The translations under genes were made by a program, and so were the position numbers. Positions 24,356 to 27,419 of a stretch of 27,419 nt of DNA are shown here, one piece after another; position 1 is the stretch's first letter, and the number at the start of each line of letters is the position of its first letter. The stretch spans positions 1-27,419 of the forward strand of contig JANQHY010000156.1 of the NCBI GenBank assembly GCA_028282395.1, written 5' to 3'. The notes below the pieces were generated by a model. That model was not told where the DNA came from and did no database searches. It saw nothing but the letters and a program-made list of their open reading frames with translations. The DNA is from Gammaproteobacteria bacterium. GTDB lineage: Bacteria; Pseudomonadota; Gammaproteobacteria; UBA12402.

Positions 24356-24997
24356 ATGGGCATCGATATGAAGCCAGCACTAAAAAAAATAGGTGTTTTC
24401 TGTGGTGCTAGTGTAGGCGACAGCCCATGTTATCGTGAAAGCGCTATAAATTTAGCACAAGCAATGGTTGATGCACGTCTTGGGCTGGTTTATGGTGGTA
24501 CCGAAGTAGGATTAATGAAACTATTAGCAGACTATTTAATTGCTAATAATCGTGAAGTCATCGGTATTATTCCAAAATTTCTAGTTGATGCCGGTATCAT
24601 GCACAAGCAATTGACCCAGTGCCAAGTCGTTACCTCAATTTCAGAGCGCAAATCGACAATCTTCGCACTTGCCGATGCTTACGTTCTCTTACCTGGTGGA
24701 TTAGGCTCATTAGACGAATTTTTTGAAGTAGCCGTCATGACTCAACTCGGCATTCATAAAAAACCTTGTGGTATTCTCAATAGCAATGGCTATTATGACT
24801 ATATTATTCAATTCTTAAACCATGCAACAGACGAAGGGTTTATTCGCACTGAACATAGAGAGATGATTATTATTGACGACTGCCCACAGCAGCTACTAGC
24901 ACGACTAAATGATTGCCAAGTACCCGCGCCAAAATGGACGCAACACCAAGCTATTGCCGAAACTGAGCAACAGCTGGAAATAGAAGTCGAAGCATAA
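24356..24997 (+). CDS. LOG-family protein (TIGR00730, nucleoside-monophosphate phosphoribohydrolase type)
   Basis: A 213-aa Rossmann-fold protein of the family that cleaves the N-glycosidic bond of nucleoside 5'-monophosphates; plant and some bacterial members release cytokinins, while in other bacteria the substrate is AMP or unknown. Seen here are GVFCGAS near the N-terminus, YGGTEVGLMKLLAD (phosphate loop, usually YGGGxxGLMG), the catalytic-site region SERKSTIFALADAYVLLPGGLGSLDEFFE with the PGGxGTxxE signature carrying Ser in place of Thr, and a C-terminal acidic tail. The ATG at 24356 follows GAAGAG; M5 at 24368 is an alternative. It is cotranscribed with the CDGSH gene. Confidence 0.88.
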   Translation: MGIDMKPALKKIGVFCGASVGDSPCYRESAINLAQAMVDARLGLVYGGTEVGLMKLLADYLIANNREVIGIIPKFLVDAGIMHKQLTQCQVVTSISERKSTIFALADAYVLLPGGLGSLDEFFEVAVMTQLGIHKKPCGILNSNGYYDYIIQFLNHATDEGFIRTEHREMIIIDDCPQQLLARLNDCQVPAPKWTQHQAIAETEQQLEIEVEA

Positions 24998-25044
24998 GTG
25001 TGAAACCGCTATCAGCGCATTACTACAAAAAATCCTGCTAATAC

Positions 25045-25073
25045 TTGATCTCGCCTTAAGAATCTGCTAAATT
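25045..25073 (+). promoter_or_regulatory. Candidate promoter of the pan cluster
   Basis: TTGATC (25045-25050), 17 bases, TAAATT (25068-25073). It would start a transcript near 25080, with a 220-base leader before panB that includes the small ORF at 25103. Confidence 0.45.
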
Positions 25074-25102
25074 CATCCTGACGTAATAAAGAGGGTTTGA
25101 TC

Positions 25103-25303
25103 GTGAAACGACAGATACCTGATACATTTATCATGGCTTATGTACGCACAAAAACTTGTGCTCATCTTTTTTTTATGCTGGTACTTAACAAGTATCGCCA
25201 TAATAATTCCCTAGTAATCAAATTTCACCATTATATTCTCAACGTTAGGTCGTACTATATCTGGTTATTGAAAAAACTTTATCTAGGAGTCATTTTATTA
25301 TGA
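25103..25303 (+). CDS. Possible 66-codon leader ORF overlapping panB
   Basis: GTG at 25103 with GAGGG 7 bases upstream opens a frame that ends in the ATGA shared with the panB start (25300-25303), the classic layout for translational coupling. The product is rich in Tyr, His, Asn and Leu, with no family that I recognise. panB also has its own AGGAG site, so the ORF is not required. Random openness in a leader is quite possible. Confidence 0.3.
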   Translation: MKRQIPDTFIMAYVRTKTCAHLFFMLVLNKYRHNNSLVIKFHHYILNVRSYYIWLLKKLYLGVILL

Positions 25304-26094
25304 AAAAAATATCTATTCATTCTTTAATTAAAAAACATATTAATGGTGAAAAAATTACCATGATTACTTGTTATGATTACACTTCAGCACAAATTATTGA
25401 GCAAACGGACATTGACTGTATTCTTGTTGGCGATAGCGCGGCAATGGTTATGCATGGTCATGATGATACAACTAATGCCACCGTAGAAATGATCGCTACG
25501 CATACCCGTGCCGTTGCTAAAGGCATTAAAAGTAAATTAATTGTTGGCGACCTCCCTTTCATGAGTTACCACAAATCAATGCGTGATACAATGATTGCCG
25601 TTGAAACCCTCATGCATGCTGGCGCTCATACAATTAAACTAGAAGGCATTCGTGGTAATGAAGAGACGATTAAACAAATCATTGCTGCCGGCGTACCAGT
25701 CATGGCACATATTGGCCTAACGCCTCAACACATTCACAAATTTGGTGGTTTTAGAGTCCAAGGTAAAGACGAAGAAAGTTATCAGGAACTTATCGAACAA
25801 GCAAAAATCGCCGAAGCTCTCGGCTGTTTTGCCACGGTTCTTGAATGCATTCCCACACCCTTGGCAACAGAAATTACTCAAACTATTAATATCCCTACAA
25901 TCGGTATTGGCGCGGGAAATGGCACAGACGGTCAAGTACTGGTTTTTCAAGATCTGCTTGGACTACAAGGGACATTTAAACCAAAATTTCTTAAACACTA
26001 TCTTGACGGAGAATCACTATTAAAAAATAGTATTAATCAATATGTCAATGAGGTAGTGAACAAAAAATTCCCAAGTGAAGAGTACAGTTATTAA
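25300..26094 (+). CDS. panB: 3-methyl-2-oxobutanoate hydroxymethyltransferase PanB
   Basis: First committed enzyme of pantothenate synthesis: transfers a hydroxymethyl group from methylene-tetrahydrofolate to 2-ketoisovalerate, giving ketopantoate. It is 264 aa, the usual size. Family motifs: MITCYDYTSAQI, DCILVGDSAAMVMHGHDDT (with the metal-binding Asp of VGDS), GDLPFMSY (second metal Asp), IKLEG (metal-region Glu), MAHIGLTPQ and GIGAGNGTDGQVLVFQDLLG. The usual GDSLGMV reads GDSAAMV here. The ATG at 25300 has AGGAG 8-10 bases upstream. It is followed by panC after 22 bases. The gene for ketopantoate reductase (panE) is not in the window. Confidence 0.95.
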   Translation: MKKISIHSLIKKHINGEKITMITCYDYTSAQIIEQTDIDCILVGDSAAMVMHGHDDTTNATVEMIATHTRAVAKGIKSKLIVGDLPFMSYHKSMRDTMIAVETLMHAGAHTIKLEGIRGNEETIKQIIAAGVPVMAHIGLTPQHIHKFGGFRVQGKDEESYQELIEQAKIAEALGCFATVLECIPTPLATEITQTINIPTIGIGAGNGTDGQVLVFQDLLGLQGTFKPKFLKHYLDGESLLKNSINQYVNEVVNKKFPSEEYSY

Positions 26095-26116
26095 TTAAAA
26101 AAGAAGAGAGGAAATT

Positions 26117-26917
26117 GTGAAAATAATACAAAATCTTAATGAATGGCGAGAAATAAGAGAGTCCATACCCAATAGTGAGAGTATTGGGTTTGTTCCAACA
26201 ATGGGTTGCCTACACCAGGGACACGCCTCACTCATTAATAAATCAACGGCAGATAACTCACTGACCGTTTTATCGCTATTTGTTAACCCAACTCAATTCA
26301 ATAATAAAAATGATTTTCAAAACTATCCGATTACATTCGATAGCGATTGTGAAATAGCGAATAGCTATGGCGTTGACTACCTATTTGCTCCCGATAAAGA
26401 AGCAATGTATCCAGATGGCAATAAAATTAGTTTCTCTATCGATCATGAGTTTGCCAAAATTCTTGAGGGAGAGTATCGCAAAAACCACTTTAATGGCGTA
26501 CTCACTATCGTGATGAAACTACTTAATTTAGTACAACCACAACAGCTTTATTTGGGTGAGAAAGATTTCCAGCAGTATGTACTACTCGATCATATGATTA
26601 AAAACTATTTTGTTCCCACGCGTGTAGTCATGTGTCCAACTATTCGAGATTCTGCTTCTGGCCTAGCATTAAGTTCAAGAAACCAACGTTTATCAGAAAA
26701 AGAACTTGATCTAGCAAAAAAGTTTGCTCAGTTACTTCATCAATGTAGCGCATCATCACTAGAGCAAACTAAACAAGCCATGATAGCACTCGGTATCCAG
26801 CCCGAATATTTAGAAGTGCATAACAACCGCCTATTTGCTGCAGCCTATATCAATGATGTTCGTCTTATTGATAATATTCCATTAACGGAGAATAAAAATG
26901 TTAATATCAATGCTTAA
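26117..26917 (+). CDS. panC: Pantothenate synthetase PanC
   Basis: ATP-dependent ligase joining pantoate and beta-alanine into pantothenate through a pantoyl-adenylate. It is 266 aa, slightly short of the common 280. Motifs: [16 protein letters not shown] (HIGH-like ATP site with HQGH), [34 protein letters not shown] (KMSKS-like region and substrate loop). Starts with GTG at 26117, supported by AGAGAGGAAA directly upstream. Its last 20 bases overlap panD, so all three pan genes form one operon. Confidence 0.94.
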   Translation: MKIIQNLNEWREIRESIPNSESIGFVPTMGCLHQGHASLINKSTADNSLTVLSLFVNPTQFNNKNDFQNYPITFDSDCEIANSYGVDYLFAPDKEAMYPDGNKISFSIDHEFAKILEGEYRKNHFNGVLTIVMKLLNLVQPQQLYLGEKDFQQYVLLDHMIKNYFVPTRVVMCPTIRDSASGLALSSRNQRLSEKELDLAKKFAQLLHQCSASSLEQTKQAMIALGIQPEYLEVHNNRLFAAAYINDVRLIDNIPLTENKNVNINA

Positions 26918-27236
26918 ATCAAAAATCTCTTATGCCACAGTCACTGCAAAAGACCTCTACTATGTTGGCAGTATTACTATTGACCAAGCTATCATGGAGC
27001 AGGCAAATATTATTGAGAATGAAAAGGTACAGATTGTCAATCTCAATAATGGCGAACGGCTGGAAACATATGTTATTAGCGGAGAACGTAATAGTGGCAT
27101 TTTTGCCCTTAATGGCCCTGCAGCACGTCGTTGTGAGATAGGTGATGAAATTTTCATTCTTTCCTATGCAATGGTTGATCCAAATCAAGAAGTTCTTGCG
27201 CCTGTTCTTGTTGATCTAAAACTGACTAAGGATTAA
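26898..27236 (+). CDS. panD: Aspartate 1-decarboxylase PanD precursor
   Basis: Makes beta-alanine from aspartate for PanC. It is a pyruvoyl enzyme that cleaves itself between G24 and S25 (YVGSITID here), turning Ser25 into the pyruvoyl group. K9, R54 and Y58 of the active site are at the E. coli positions, and NGPAA near residue 72 is also conserved. The length of 112 aa is a little short of E. coli's 126, lacking only the C-terminal tail. The ATG at 26898 has GGAG 8 bases upstream within panC. The PanM/PanZ maturation factor, needed in enterics, is not seen, so self-maturation is likely. Confidence 0.94.
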   Translation: MLISMLKSKISYATVTAKDLYYVGSITIDQAIMEQANIIENEKVQIVNLNNGERLETYVISGERNSGIFALNGPAARRCEIGDEIFILSYAMVDPNQEVLAPVLVDLKLTKD

Positions 27237-27243
27237 AATAGAT

Positions 27244-27419
27244 ATGAAAAAAATTCGCCACATTACACTGACTGATAAGGGCGTACCTTTTGGTACGATT
27301 GCCTTAGCAGCTAACAGTCACTATTCCGCTTTAGGCGGCTGTCGCATTATCCATGGCAAATATAGTCAAAAGACTGCTCAACTTGCCACCCATCTGGCTA
27401 GCACCATGGATAAAAAGAA
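27244..27419 (+). CDS. N-terminus of a Glu/Leu/Phe/Val dehydrogenase-family protein (cut by window edge)
   Basis: The 58 codons seen read MKKIRHITLTDKGVPFGTIA, with SALGGCRIIHGKYSQ further on. The ALGGCR motif followed by a helix rich in Ala and Leu and ending near MDKK (often MxxK) resembles the substrate-side domain of leucine/phenylalanine dehydrogenases. Those enzymes deaminate branched or aromatic amino acids, which would fit near pan genes because ketovaline feeds PanB. It starts 7 bases after panD and is probably in the same operon. The NAD domain is beyond the edge. Confidence 0.6.
   Translation, partial: MKKIRHITLTDKGVPFGTIALAANSHYSALGGCRIIHGKYSQKTAQLATHLASTMDKK

Overview
The window reads as chromosome of an AT-leaning gammaproteobacterium, most likely a host-associated or intracellular one. 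Housekeeping proteins match gammaproteobacterial families in length and motif placement: Icd, MnmA (catalytic Cys shifted by only 2 from E. coli), NfuA, YgfZ, XseA and PanD (Gly24-Ser25 numbering identical to E. coli). An MFS carrier of the Pht-like type known from Legionella, Coxiella and Francisella, and two large orphan membrane-anchored proteins that look like effectors, point towards the Legionellales or a similar intracellular lineage. The exact taxon cannot be fixed from this window. I saw no rRNA, tRNA, CRISPR array or insertion sequence.

Layout. 1-3629: the 5' part of icd on the minus strand, divergent from mnmA; a beta-carbonic anhydrase gene with a good sigma70 promoter; then, on the minus strand, nfuA coupled to a PheC-like periplasmic cyclohexadienyl dehydratase. 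3630-5695: an AT-rich gap with a possible gene remnant, then a 495-aa orphan multi-span protein with an acidic tail and a C-terminal 9-residue duplication. 5696-8880: a two-gene efflux operon (HlyD-type adaptor plus FUSC pump). 9065-13640: a TrmH-like methyltransferase under a promoter flanked by an inverted repeat, then ygfZ and the overlapping Pht-like MFS gene, then a Bcr/CflA-type MFS. 13633-14864: an AAA ATPase with a DUF4143 C-terminus; its promoter sits inside a 31-bp imperfect palindrome and appears to give a leaderless mRNA. 14989-19227: an AddA/RecB-like helicase-nuclease with no visible partner, convergent with a TIGR01777 epimerase. 19249-20978: a pentanucleotide microsatellite, a PAS protein with a degenerate kinase core, and an AT-rich gap with DnaA-box matches. 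20979-23781: xseA, then a 457-aa protein that I read as a calpain-like (peptidase family C2) cysteine protease with a C-terminal membrane hairpin. 24064-24997: a CDGSH iron-sulfur protein, whose promoter encloses a perfect 24-bp palindrome, and a LOG-family protein. 25045-27419: the pantothenate cluster panB-panC-panD with a possible leader ORF, followed by the start of a Glu/Leu/Phe/Val dehydrogenase-like gene.

How it fits together. PanB, PanC and PanD make pantothenate from ketoisovalerate, aspartate and one-carbon units for CoA. NfuA, YgfZ and the CDGSH protein concern iron-sulfur handling. MnmA and the TrmH-like enzyme act on RNA, and XseA and the AddA-like protein on DNA repair. The accessory layer consists of the calpain-like protease, the 495-aa orphan, the carriers and pump, the degenerate PAS kinase, the microsatellite and three decayed copies of a small palindromic repeat. 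The strongest candidate for something undescribed is the calpain-like protein at 22408-23781.
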